64,000 nt of DNA, from NCBI GenBank assembly GCA_038373865.1, contig JAXGGA010002925.1, forward strand, positions 1-64,000. The letters run 5' to 3'. The position numbers were made by a program, and so were the translations under genes. Shown here piece by piece: positions 34,216-45,900 of this stretch (within the stretch, counting starts at the first letter, position 1; the number at the start of each line of letters is the position of its first letter). The notes below the pieces were generated by a model. It had not been told where the DNA came from. It saw only the letters and a program-made list of their open reading frames with translations, and searched no databases. This stretch comes from Uloborus plumipes. Taxonomy: Eukaryota > Arthropoda > Arachnida > Araneae > Uloboridae.

Positions 34216-36209
34216 TCCTCCACCATTTCCCTTTTCAATTTCGCTCCAAGTTCACCCTTTGAAAAATTTTGAGGGAAAATAATCGATAAAAAAGGGGGGT
34301 TCGTCGAACTTTACACTCTAGTTCGTTAACCCTATCGACACTTCCGCGACTACTCCAGTTCCCCAACAAGCATACACCTGGTGTAAAAAACATGACATTC
34401 ACAAGTTCATTCGCCATGAACTTTGAATAGTCCTTTAACCTCTGCATATAGATCAAATTATGTATCATTTTTAAAATGCTATTGTTTCAAGGTCCTCCTC
34501 ATATAATTTATTACTAAATTCTTCTTTTTAACATTAAGAATTTTTTTATATATTTTCTAAAGGACTCAAAATCTTAGTATTATTAATTTAAATGAATAAA
34601 ATTTATTTTTAAAAAAATCCCAAATGAAATTAATTATGAATCTAGCTCTATTTGTTAGACTTTAAGAAAAGAAATCTCTTTCATTAAAGTTAAAGGGCCT
34701 CAATTTTAAAAATATATTCTGCACAGTCACACAAGTCAATGACCTCAACAATACGAAATGGGTGGAAAATGGATATTTTGAGCACGCAAGTTTTCTTGTC
34801 CACTAATATTTCAAACTATTAAAGAATAACAAAACACCTAAAACTCATAGTAAAATATTTGTATAACTCAATGAAAATTAAATTAAAATAACAGTGCGAA
34901 ATTTCAATCTAAATTAAATGTCTTGAAAATGAATTCTTGCTGTATTTCCAGCAAAACAAACAGATCAAAAAAAATCTAGTTGATTAAAAATCGCGTTCTA
35001 ACATTTACAAAAGTAAAGATCTTAATGATAAGACAGAAACGTTGCAAAAATAACTCAACTTAAGTTCAATAATGTGATAATTTCCAAGCGTCAAGAGTCA
35101 TTAAGTATTAAGTTATGTCAAGATTTAATAAAGAGCAAAATAATAAATAAATAAAAAATAATAAAATAAAATAAATTAATCAATAAGTAAGCACAAAAAC
35201 TCAAGATTTACCAAGCATTTCATTTCTCAAAACAAAAATTATTGTACTATTGAGCCTGAGTAATAACACTACTTCGAAATCCGATAGTGATTACTTATTC
35301 TCGAAAATTAGTCATGATGTAGCAAAAGAAAATTGCAGCCTGCGTCTTCAATGTGATGAAAATGGGAAAACAATAAATATTGTCTTCAAATAATAAATTT
35401 AGTCAATGACTTGTGTTTGGCGATTACTACATCAACTTGCAAATCACATAGCGTAGAGAGTATTAATTTTGAAATTTTAAAGCACTATCAAACGCTACAG
35501 TTCAAATACGATAAGAGTTTTTATTTTGTTTTAAAATGGACAATAAAGTGTAGTATTTTTTTTTTAACTCAATAAAACAAGAAAACTGGAAAAGCACTTT
35601 TCTTAAGACACCTAAGTCAACGACCTGGGTGATGCGGGGAAAACTTCTAGCAGTGATTTTACATTTCAAACAGATCCGGATACGGACATTAATTTCTTAA
35701 ATATAAGAAAATATCAAGCTCTATTTCGCAGTTTATACGATACACCAAGGTTTACATCAACATGACCATTAAGCATCAATAATTTTGATATGAAAAACCA
35801 CAAAACGGGATGCTTTCTAACTTGAGTAGAAGTCAATGACCTCAGAGATTTAGTACACATCAAAAAATGCTGTAAATGTAATTGAAGTTGCTGTAAGTAC
35901 ACATTAAATTTTCAAAATAGTATCTGGAATACTGTTGCCTTAGCTTAACAAGTACTTTAAAATTACAAATGTAAAATTGGTGTAAATTTATCAAAGCTGA
36001 ATACGAATACGAACCCAAGTATTTTTTTTTTTTAATGTCACAGTAGTGAAATATATCAGTGACGCAAAAAATGTTTTATGCGCATAATTAGGTCATGCAG
36101 AGTTGAGGCAGGTTATTAAATTAATGTGATAATGTAATCAATAATCCATCAAGCGTATTTCACTGTTCTTGAAAAAAATATGAAAAATACAACATTGCCA
36201 ATGTTATTA
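34216..36209. other. AT-rich stretch with a recurring short motif
   Basis: AAGTCAAYGACCT occurs near 34,735, 35,613 and 35,830 (with a related AGTCAATGACTTG near 35,401), suggesting old diverged repeats. Bases 34,290-34,400 form a short less AT-rich patch. No gene recognised. Confidence 0.4.
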
Positions 36210-36344
36210 AGACAATATTATAAATGTTGTCTTTACAGAATATAATGCAGCTAACTTTATAGTAATAAACTGCAAAAATTGCTAATTTTACAGTAACAAA
36301 CTGTGAAATTTCTAATTTTACAATTTATTACTGTGCATCTTACA
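36210..36344 (+). repeat. left half of a CACTG-family MITE
   Basis: Contains AATGTTGTCTTTACAGAATA, ACAGTAACAAACTGTGAAAT and ends TTATTACTGTGCATCTTACA. It stops at the point where the family consensus continues into GTTTTAAACTGGAACC. That continuation is found at 38,601. Confidence 0.7.
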
Positions 36345-37750
36345 ACCAACTCAATTCATTCCATGCATCAAATTTTAAATATTGAATATACCACTCGTAT
36401 CATAAAATTAAAATAATAATAATAATAAAAAAAAACCCACTAAACTTTATGAAATATTTTAATCAATCTCAATGTGTTAATTCAAAGTTATAACAACAGC
36501 ATTTAAAGTTTGCTCTTAGCTTAAATATACAAATACACCAAACAATTTATATAATAAAAAAAACTATTACAAAAGCTGAGCCCTTTCAGCAATTTCGAAA
36601 TGTTTTAATTTTATAATCGGATTTATAAATACGTATGCATTTTAGAGTATAGAAAACAAGACAAAAAACACTTTTAGAAATGGTAATTTAAAAAAAAAAA
36701 ATACAATCGCTATTTTTCAGAAAGATAAAGCAATGATTGTGTGTTTCTCTGATGTTGTGAAAAAATTTGAAACCGTTTGAAACCTCTCACACAAATGTGA
36801 AATTCGCTACGGTTTTGTTTCAAATTCTAGTGACTCTAAAATCTGCGCATTGTTGCGCAAGTTCATAGAATTCATACATTTCCACAAAGCCCAGCTATTC
36901 GATTCGCAGCAAAGAATAGGCGAGTTAGAAATTAAAACTCTCAGAAATTTAGAGGCAATGTTTGCATGAATTTAAGATAAGGTAACGTGCCAATAGAGAG
37001 AGGAATTTCAAATCATAATACTCCCGAATACAATGCTTGGCTTTCAGCCATCTGCAATTTCAACCGATTTGAAATTGGACATAATTTGAAAAGCTGCTCA
37101 ATTAGTCCATGTATTATGATAAACGAGCGATCATTTATCAGCATAGCAGGGAATGTCTAGATTTTAGAATAATTTATCTGATATATGCGCAGTTTTGATA
37201 ATTCGAAGTCTTTCTAGCTTCCTATCAAAACTCGTAATGCTATTAAAATAGCGACATAGTTCAAATAAATTACACCAGATTAATAATGCTTGGTAGGTTT
37301 AATGACTTGAGATTTTATTATTAACAAAGCAAGATGTCAAGACTTATTACAAATGTCCTTAGTATAAAAAGCAAATTCTATTTTCGCCTAAAGAATAGAA
37401 TGTCATTCAATCCTTAAATCCTATCATTAGATTGCATTCATTTTTTGCATTGGTGATAATACCCTTTATGTACACTCTTATGCTAAAACTATTATTTATC
37501 GTCTCATGCATTATTGTTAGTTTACTTATTAATTGTGTTTTTATATTGTGTGTAACAAGTATTGTGTGAAACAGTATTAAATCTGTAAATTATTATTTCG
37601 GGGTACAAATATATTTCCGCATAGTGATATAATGTCGAAGATTATTTAAAGCTTTTTGCCAAGTACAATATTTTATTGCAACTTTTATAAAATTACTGAA
37701 TATAGTACAGTATAATATCTGGCAAATCTACTAAAATGCAAATTATTATA
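36345..37750. other. AT-rich stretch, nothing recognised
   Basis: Contains (AAT)n near 36,414-36,426 and small palindromes (GCGCATTGTTGCGC near 36,845). No coding signal. Confidence 0.4.
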
Positions 37751-38220
37751 GGGCAAGTGCTCCAGTAGTCGGCCAGTCTCCAGTAGTCGGCCACAGTGAC
37801 ATAAAACTCCCTCGTAAATAGTACATTTTTAATTCAAAATCAGATATGACGCATTCACACATCCATGTACCTATCCTCAATCATTAACCAGTGGCAGTTA
37901 AGTTTTGGGTACTTTTTTTTAATTAGTAATGGTCATTTCATTTTGAATGGTGTGCCCGTCATCCAAGATTGCGATTCTGCTTATTTTTTAGCTAAGATGA
38001 TTCTGTGGCCAACTACTGGAGCATTTACTAGTGTTGACAACAGCTTGGATTTTAACATATATATTTTTTAAATTTCTGAAGCAAGTAGATGATTCACTAT
38101 CAGAAAAGTTCATTCTAAAGTTTTACCTTGTTTTTGTTGCTGTATTGATAGCTGAAAGTTCTAGGTTAGCCAAGATCAACAAAAGATCTCTTAAATGGCC
38201 GACTACTGGAGCACTTACCC
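37751..38220. mobile_element. 470-bp TA-flanked MITE, pogo-like ends
   Basis: The terminal inverted repeats are 25 bp with one mismatch (37,751-37,775 and 38,196-38,220), containing AAGTGCTCCAGTAGTCGGCC. TA lies immediately outside both (37,749-37,750 and 38,221-38,222). CCAGTAGTCGGCCA recurs at 37,780 as a subterminal repeat, and a variant in inverted orientation lies at 38,008. The end layout (TA, GGG, YAAGTG, then a family-specific motif repeated subterminally) matches the element at 13,092. Non-coding. Confidence 0.8.
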
Positions 38221-38222
38221 TA

Positions 38223-38597
38223 CTACGGGGATACGAATAAAAATAAATAACTTAAGTAGGTTTTTCACCTAAGGAATTTACGGTTAATGAAGTTATCAAT
38301 TTTTTAAATAGTTTTTCTTTTTTTTTTTAGTGTTGTTCAATATTTGTATCTTCTTCCACCTAACTACTCTTGAGAGAGTGGGAAATAGCTTTTAATACAA
38401 ATTATGCCCAACTTCAACAGTAAAAAAAAATATTAATTGAATATTGCGGAGAGGCATCAGTTAAGTACTGAATGAAATAAAATAATCAATAAATTTAAAA
38501 ATCATGCCATTGATGTGAAAGCAAAACAATGTCAACTCTGTTTAATGCATGCAAAAACAACATAGTGTTAGTATAGTATGCGACTACTCTGTATATT
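38223..38597. other. AT-rich spacer, nothing recognised
   Basis: Only a poly-T run near 38,320 and an A run near 38,423 stand out. Confidence 0.4.
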
Positions 38598-38668
38598 TCA
38601 CAGTTTTAAACTGGAACCTCGGCTGCCAGTATTATACTTTAAAAGCAACAGTTTACTTTTTGCATTAT
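38598..38668 (+). repeat. right half of a CACTG-family MITE
   Basis: Begins CACAGTTTTAAACTGGAACC and includes CTCGGCTGCCAGTATTATAC and a decayed terminal TTTTTGCATTATA. It carries exactly the part of the family consensus missing from the copy ending at 36,344. Confidence 0.7.
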
Positions 38669-38992
38669 AGGAACAGGAAAAAATGTTTTAGATGCGTATG
38701 ATACTCGTATATGCAAAATAAAATAGTTTAGTTGCGCATAAATATGTTCATAACAGATTATTTAATAATGTCTGAAGTTGGGTTTTATTTCACTATGAGT
38801 AGTGAAGATCCGTTAAAGGTGGCTAATCCTAAAACGTTTTCGTGGGTTATAGTTTTGTGCAGTGCAGCTGTCAACCGCTTGCATATCTTTTGGAGCTTCT
38901 ACAAGATCAAAGCCGACTCAATTATCTGTCGAATAGTGATTTTTTTTATAAAAGATTATGATATCAGTTTATATGATTCTTAGACTTATCCA

Positions 38993-39225
38993 CACTGCAA
39001 AAAATAGATGTTGTTTTTACAGTGTGATACAGATAATTTTACAGTAATATACTGTAGAATTTATAATTTTACAGCAGTAAACTATAAAATTGCTTGTTTA
39101 CAGCAATAAACTTTAAAATTGCTTGTTTCACAGATTATTACAGTGCGCATTTAAGTTTTAACTGGAATCTCTGCTGCCAGTATTACACTGTAAAAAAACA
39201 GCTTTTTTTTTTTTTTTTTGCAGCG
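38993..39225. mobile_element. MITE of the CACTGCAAAAAATG family, copy D
   Basis: Starts CACTGCAAAAAATAGATGTT and ends with a T run then GCAGCG, the decayed mirror of the start. ACAGT/ACTGT modules fill the interior and the GGAATCTCTGCTGCCAG segment precedes the right end. Shorter than copies A and B. Confidence 0.75.
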
Positions 39226-39631
39226 CACCAATTTCCACAATATTGAGAACACCAGAAATAACTCTGTAACTCTCATAATGTTTATTTAGTGTTTTCTCAT
39301 CATATTTTTTTCTTAATTAAATACTTTCTTTTTATTAAAGATTAATAAACTCTTCTAAATGGAAAATTTTCTAGTTGAGCATTTTCGTCTTTTACACTTC
39401 AAAACTAAAAGCTCAACATCTCACTCATTTTTGGAGCACTCGGACCAGAACGTGTCTCACAAGCTGCAAATCGGAAATTGCATTATAACATTTATAAATG
39501 TCTTTTTTCGAACAAAATTACACTTATCAAGTAATACGGTCTAGTGAAATACTTAAATTTAAAAAATCAGCAAATTATATTTAAAAATTATATATAATAA
39601 CAATGACTAATTTCTAATCACCAACCTTACC

Positions 39632-39903
39632 CAGGCACGAATACAAATGTGGGGTAGTAGGTGATCGCCCCTCACTTGAGGCACTCACCACTGGTAAATT
39701 TTCAATATTGAAGTTCAAAAAAGGCATTTTAGACCATCTCTGATGGCAGCAGAAAAGAGGTTTAGTTCTCTCCTCTGTATAGGCTTCGCAATTGAAGTCT
39801 GAAACATATGAGGTCAACATTTGTAAACGAAGATGTGTAGTAAAGGATGCGTTATAAAATCAATCGCTCCCCCTCCCTTAAAACGTTTCTGAATACGCCC
39901 ATG
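39632..39903. mobile_element. possible degraded hAT-like MITE
   Basis: The left end is CAGGCACGAATACA, and the right end, reverse complemented, is CATGGGCGTATTCA, both resembling the CAGGGGCGTATTCAG type of hAT end. CCTTACCC precedes the left end and CCTTACAC follows the right end (7 of 8), with a one-base uncertainty in the boundaries. Confidence 0.45.
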
Positions 39904-42318
39904 CCTTACACTTCTATTGTTCATTTTGGAACTAGAATATTTGAGATACAATTAAACGTTTTGCTCATTCATATCGATCTCCAATTGCAATAAATATGAA
40001 GTGAAAAATGATCGAGTTTCCACCTACTGCAGCATAAAATGAAACAAATTAATAAATCATTAATTTCTAAGCAAACTGCACGCACTACGTAATTAAAGGC
40101 AGCTCTTTGTATGCTGTATATGATTTGAAGTATATGCCTGTAATTTTCGTGAAATTTGGCTTTATTCCGTTGATATCTTTCTTGCTCCTGTAACTAAGAC
40201 CCAATGAAGAAAACAATTTTCAAAATCAAGAGTTAATTCTAACAGGGGAGAATATTTTATTCTAAATTAATATTGGTTTAAATATGATGTGATGACATTC
40301 ATTGCTATTTCATACGAAGAAATTTATCTTTCTAAGCAATAACATTGAATCAGAGAATCATTCTAAATCAAAGCACATGCTTAACAAATGTTGTTAACAA
40401 CTTTTGGCTGGTTACTTCTTACAATTTGTCAGAGTAAAATACTACACATTAAAACAGAAACATGAAAGCATGAAATTTCAGAGTTAATTATCTTAATTGT
40501 AATGAACATTTGTACTAACTTATAACGAAAACATCTACTAAAAACAAAAGTCAAAGAAAAAATTTCAGAAAAATATCACAGCAAAATGCCCCACCTAATG
40601 CATAGGGTAAATATTTTGATGTTTATTTACAATCTAAGTGTAGAAAGCAATTGAATTTTTTTATGTATATTCAAATCAAGATGCTTTTTTTCTTTGTGAT
40701 TGTGGGCTTTCTTAAAGTCAAGTAGTGCACTTGATAGCAGGTTAAAATTACCGATTATGAAATAAATTCCTACAATCATGAGCTGAAAAAGTCTTACAGT
40801 GCAACTATATTAAATACCCCCCCCCCCTCTAAAATTTCTTCCCAAACCTTAAAGCCATATAAAATTCAATCAAAGTAACATTTTGGAATGACAAACATCC
40901 AATTCATGAATTCGTACTCTTTCTTTCAACGGTACCGTAAGGAAAAATAAAACTTGAAAAAGAGTAACGCGTGTAAAAAAATAAATAAATTGGTAAATAA
41001 AAACAAAAATAAAAATAAATAGTTCTTGACCAATAAAAAAAGAGAAAAGAACTTCAATTTAGACCTCTAAGGACATCTTTAAGAGCCTGCTTAAAGTATT
41101 ATAAGTATATAACATTATATTCAGAATCTGAGCTAATAATTCCAATTGCCTAAAGGTGGCTACTTTGATTTAATGCACTACCAGAAATCATTTCACAACA
41201 CAACATGTTCCCGAAAAAGAGATAGTGAAATTCATTTATTAAAAACACTACAGTTAAAGTTTTTAAAAAACTCTCAAAATTTTTAACATTTATTCCATGC
41301 TAAAATATGCTTCATACAAAAAAAAAAAAAGATTGGACAAAATTTTTAAAAAGAGAAAAACACCTCCAAGGCAGGGTTCTTTATGTAAATACTTACTATA
41401 AGAAGGAAATGAATATAAAAAAAAACATATACAAAATAAAACACTTGATTATTTTTACTAAAGCTAGGTATTTTTTTTTAACTTTCGAAAGTGATACAAC
41501 AGTCATAGCTAATTAGTTCCCCACTTTTTCTCAGAATAACAAAATATTGAAGTGTTAGTTGTACTAAAAATTTTACGACAAAATTCTTACAATCTGTTGA
41601 TTCTAATTTTGAAGAACTAATTACGAAAAATCTACAGATAATTGTTTGAATAAAATATTATCTACATTTTAAAACTGATATATTTCTTACCTTGCGAAAA
41701 TTAAGCCACATAATGTATCCAAAACAGCACGTGCAAGTACCCTACCCAAGTTACGTTCATACCATCCAACTACACTCACTTTCAACCCAACACTAACCCT
41801 TATCGAAAATCCCTAAAATTTTTCCAAATAAACTTGAAAGACGACGAGTTACGGCGGAAAAAAAAAAACCTGCGGAATAATCGAAGAATTAAAAAGAGGA
41901 AGAAAAAAAAAGCATATAATGAAACCAAATCTCCTTTAACAGTTTGGCGGCCAGAATTCGACAGTTGGTGTGGAAAAAGGGATGAGGAAATAGAATTTTT
42001 TTCGAAGGGAACGAAAGGGAAAGTTCGAACCCGTCGTGTCCCGAAACATATCGGGAAAAAACGAGGGGTAAAAAGAGCTCGGGAGGGAAGAGTTGGGGAC
42101 TTTTTCCTGTACAGCTGTGGGGCTGGTATCCGGCTATATGTGTGAGTGGGTAAAAGGGCTCTGCAGGGCCTCGGGCCAGCTGCTATAGGCCCCATCGTGG
42201 TGCTGAAAGAGTAAAAGGGGAAGGGAGGCTAGAATAAGGGCTCAGACGAACTTTTTTAACGCTTCCTTTCGTCGCTTTTTTTCCCCTTAGATTTTGCATG
42301 GGAGGAGGGGGCGATGTA
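39904..42318. other. AT-rich, then a complex island at 41.8-42.3 kb
   Basis: No gene recognised. Bases 41,820-42,320 are much less AT-rich and include GGGCTCTGCAGGGCCTCGGG near 42,157. On the minus strand a strong splice donor, CGCAAG|GTAAGAA, lies at about 41,694 and is preceded by a short open frame beginning MWLNFRK. The island could be a promoter for a minus-strand gene, but this is weak. Confidence 0.35.
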
Positions 42319-42322
42319 AATA

Positions 42323-42565
42323 CTGCCGTGCTAAGCCCAAAAGTCGTATCTGCACTTTTTAACAAAATTGAGTTATCGCCACCAGGTGGCTCTTTCTGAC
42401 GTATTTTACCGAAATGCAAAGTTTGATGGTCATTTGAGAATGGGAAATATTTGTTAAAAAATTCCAAAAAAGTATCATCTGGATCAAATACATGGTGGAA
42501 CTTTAAAGAGTGATATCTCAATTTGAGCTCGACTGCAGATACCGCTTTTGCGCTTAGCACGGCAG
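42323..42565. mobile_element. 243-bp MITE with ~32-bp inverted ends and 4-bp duplication
   Basis: The left end CTGCCGTGCTAAGC followed by CAAAAG and GTATCTGCA is mirrored at 42,534-42,565 with three mismatches. AATA flanks both sides (42,319-42,322 and 42,566-42,569). Non-coding; an overlapping minus-strand frame crosses the element and is not a gene. The 4-bp A/T-only duplication is also seen at the 53,285 element. Confidence 0.8.
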
Positions 42566-42689
42566 AATACCTATGAGGCAGCAAAAATGGCGATTTTGTA
42601 AGATGGTAGCGAGATGAAGTAGAAGAATGTTCTGTAATTAAATCCATAAAAACACAGGATAGTAACATTTGGAGACATCAGGTAAATGG

Positions 42690-42968
42690 CCGGCCACCTT
42701 GTGGTCAGAGAAGTCTGATCTGGATGTGGAGGTCTCGGGTTCGAATCCCGACTCGGGCATGAATGTACTTTCTTTCTCTTTTCCTTGTCCTTTCTTCGTG
42801 TCAATGCGTTGTTGCGATGTGAATTGTTGCCTACCCTATAAACGGGTCCTTATGGCATGTGTGTACTGTGGAAGTCATACTTCATACCAAATTACGGTAC
42901 AGTTGGAAAAGTAATGCAGGACACCTAAATTTGCATGCCAGCTGACACAAGACAACAACAACAAAAAT
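42690..42968 (+). mobile_element. tRNA-derived SINE
   Basis: The head has a perfect pol III B box, GGTTCGAATCC (42,738-42,748), inside a TCGGGTTCGAATCCCGA arm. A degenerate A box (TGTGGTCAGAG, 42,700-42,710) lies about 28 bp upstream. A ~200-bp unrelated body follows (CCTATAAACGGGTCCTTATG near 42,833), ending in (CAA)n at 42,951-42,965. The tRNA-like part cannot form a full cloverleaf with both acceptor arms, so this is a retroposon and not a tRNA gene. The body looks like one I associate with arachnid genomes, from memory only. Confidence 0.8.
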
Positions 42969-45900
42969 CACTTAAAGTTTTCATTCTTACAGCTTAAGCT
43001 GGTATTCAACTCAGTTAAGGAAACAACTGGTTGTACCAATGTACCATTCTTCAACACACATATATGGTAAGAAAAGTGTGAACTTGAATTCAGTTTCTGA
43101 ATTTTTGTGCAATGAGAAAATTTGCTTCCGATGATGGTTTAAAGTGTACTCAATTTTTTTAGTGAGAAGGCTTTGTTGGGTGTTCGTCTGATGAAGCAAG
43201 TAATTGCGAACTGTCATTACTAAAATATGCACGAATAAAATCAGATTTATTGCTTTTTAAAAGCGAAACGTTTACCTTTGAGCAGACATTGTAAAAATAA
43301 AGAAAATAAATAAGCGTTGTACAACGGAAAACAGAAGTAATATTGCAAACACAAGTGCTTCAAGGTTAAAGGGAACTCGTTGAAAGCTTGGAACATTTTA
43401 TGCGTTGAAAAATGGGTTTTGTAATTCCGAGGGCACTCATTTTCGAAAGGTTATGGTGCACCCCCTCATATACGATAGAAGTCCCTGATAACCCCGCCGT
43501 CTTTTTGTGGGCATCTCGAAGAAAATGCGGAATTTCTTCTTTAATGATGGTTATTTTACCGTTTATTAATGCTTTTGCATTTTATTCATCATTTTGTACC
43601 CAAGTCTTAGAAATCAGAAAATTGTGGTATCTGAAGGATGAAGTCACATTTTGGGATAAGAAATGAAAATATTGCTAAAATAAATTGTAATTTAGGCAAA
43701 ATAAACAGTCGAAATATTTTTACTGAAAGCTTTATCTTTCGATATGCTGCGATTTATAAAAAATCTTTTACTTTCACCGTTAGGAAATTTTTACAAGACT
43801 AATTTCTTTTCATAGCGTTGCTTTTCATTTATTTTGCCAAAATTTCAGTTCTTAATTATTCATTTTTTGCATGGATGTTGCCTTTGTGTTTGAAATTCGT
43901 GTAATCGAAATTTGAATCTTATATTGTTATATACTCCATTTTTTCCAAATCTGTAAAGTTTTCGTCACTATGGAAAATTTTTCCGTGTGACTTTATACAT
44001 ATTCTTTTCATTTTTTAACACTTCTTGTCTTAATGTAAATGTTTGGGACAGTATAGTTTGCCTATAGTAGCATAAAAACCGTGCACAAGAATTGCTTCTT
44101 TATCTTTCTAAATCTTAAAACTGTATTCTTGAACATCAGTAATCAAAATTTTCCGTGTTTGAAGTGAGTATTTTTTGATTCCAAGAAACACAAACACGTA
44201 TCACCGCTCTATTCGGAATGAATGCATAGCAAAAGGGGTTGGAATTACAAAATACCAACCAAAAAAGCATTCAAATTCTCCTTCTCTAAGTGAAAGAAAC
44301 TCGGATCGATTCTACCGTAATCAATAACCTTTTTAAGGATGCTCTTTTTCTAACATCTGAATGTGGCAGGACGCCATTTATTACGGTATTTATTTTGCTT
44401 TTTTAAGGCCTTTTTCCGGTCTTTTCTACCGTTGTTGTTTCGTCGTTATTTTTTTATTAGCATTTTCTCTCTTTTTTTCCTTTATTATTATTTTTCAGGG
44501 GTTTTGGACGTATATCGAAAGTACTTATGCGAATTGCCTTCCCATTCATCTCCGAGGGGTTTTTTTCCTTGGAGGCATTTTCTTCTGGAGATTTTACTTT
44601 TTTTTTCGTGGAACAGTAATGTTTAAAATGCTCCAAAATGAGAACAGCGAGATTTATATGTTCAAATCGAGTGAAAAATCCGTTAGAAATTTTCGCTGCT
44701 CTTTTCAGCTTTGTGATATCATTTCTTTGATGTAGAGAGAATCGAATTGAATTAATCGAATCAGTCAATTTCAGAAGCTTTTAAAATGGTTTAAATGCTG
44801 TAAAGTACTCATTGCGCTTGATTTTGCAAAATCAGTATTAACAGTTATCTTTATTATGCAATGTGTTAATATTTATGCATATGTTTGGGTACTCTTAAGA
44901 ACACTGCGACTGCTTAAAATTGAGTAGTTCTACGACAGAGGAAAAAAAATCAAGTTGTGAAATTACTGTCACATCTCAACTCAAAAGGGGACACTTTTGT
45001 GAGTGAAAAATAATCATTTCGTAAAAACACAATGTTCATTCTCAAAAATAGGCAATTTTGAGTCACATTTTTTTAATATAGCTGAAAAGCAATAATTTAC
45101 AAATATTTTATTTTAGATTTCATTCGTAACTTTTAGTTAGGCTGTATTCATAATTTTCCTAAGATAAGCAATTCTTCATTAATTAGATTTCTTGAATACT
45201 ATGAATCAGGGTTTTTTGAGTTACAATTTTTCCATGTCCTGCATGATACTAGAAAGATATGTACTTTCGTATGAACTATGTACTCATTATTCGATAAATA
45301 ACTTATATCCACCAGTTTCATGAACCTGATATGTCTTTACGGGTTAGCGCTGCTAACCACACAGTTTTTTCATGGATTTGAGGCACTTAAGGGGAAAATT
45401 TATTCAAATAAATAATTCTGCTACAAGTAAACTAAATTACTTTTGACAATTCCGGCATATTTTTGAAAAAAAATATCCCGTCACTCAAAGAGTTTAGTCC
45501 CTAAAGCGTAAAAGAATACTAAGAGAGTAAAAGAGTTAAAAACTAAAAAATTTTGATCAGCAAAAAAAAAAAAAAAAACAGGGTAGAAAACACTCATTGT
45601 ATACTGAGTAGTTAGTAACTAATATTTAGTAGCTTTTAGAAAAGCAAAGAAGTTTTTAAAAAAGTCAAAAAATAAAAAATAAGCTCTCGAAGAAATGTGG
45701 ACTCATTTAAGTTCTTTTTGAGTTAAATTTTTGACAGCAAGGAGCTCCACAAAATTTCGCATTTCTTCGTAAAAAAATAAATAATTAAAACTGACACGTT
45801 TTAAAAATAGACATTTGTAACTTTTTATTATCTTCTAAGCAAAAAAAAAAAAAACACTGAATTGAGAAGGAATCTTTCAATCAAAATGTAAAACAAAAAC

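Noticed and set aside
41800..42195. 131-codon minus-strand frame in a GC-richer patch
   Set aside because: Low-complexity Phe/Arg/Ser-rich content, no recognised domain, and a matching open frame on the opposite strand; composition explains it.
42183..42668. 161-codon minus-strand frame
   Set aside because: It runs through a complete MITE (42,323-42,565), so its middle is transposon sequence.
42690..42765. tRNA gene
   Set aside because: The B box is perfect, but the A box is weak, the acceptor arms do not pair and a SINE body with a (CAA)n tail follows.
44361..44735. 124-codon Phe-rich plus-strand frame resembling a membrane protein
   Set aside because: The hydrophobic stretches come from T-rich DNA; overlapping frames look equally hydrophobic. 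No family match is recognised.
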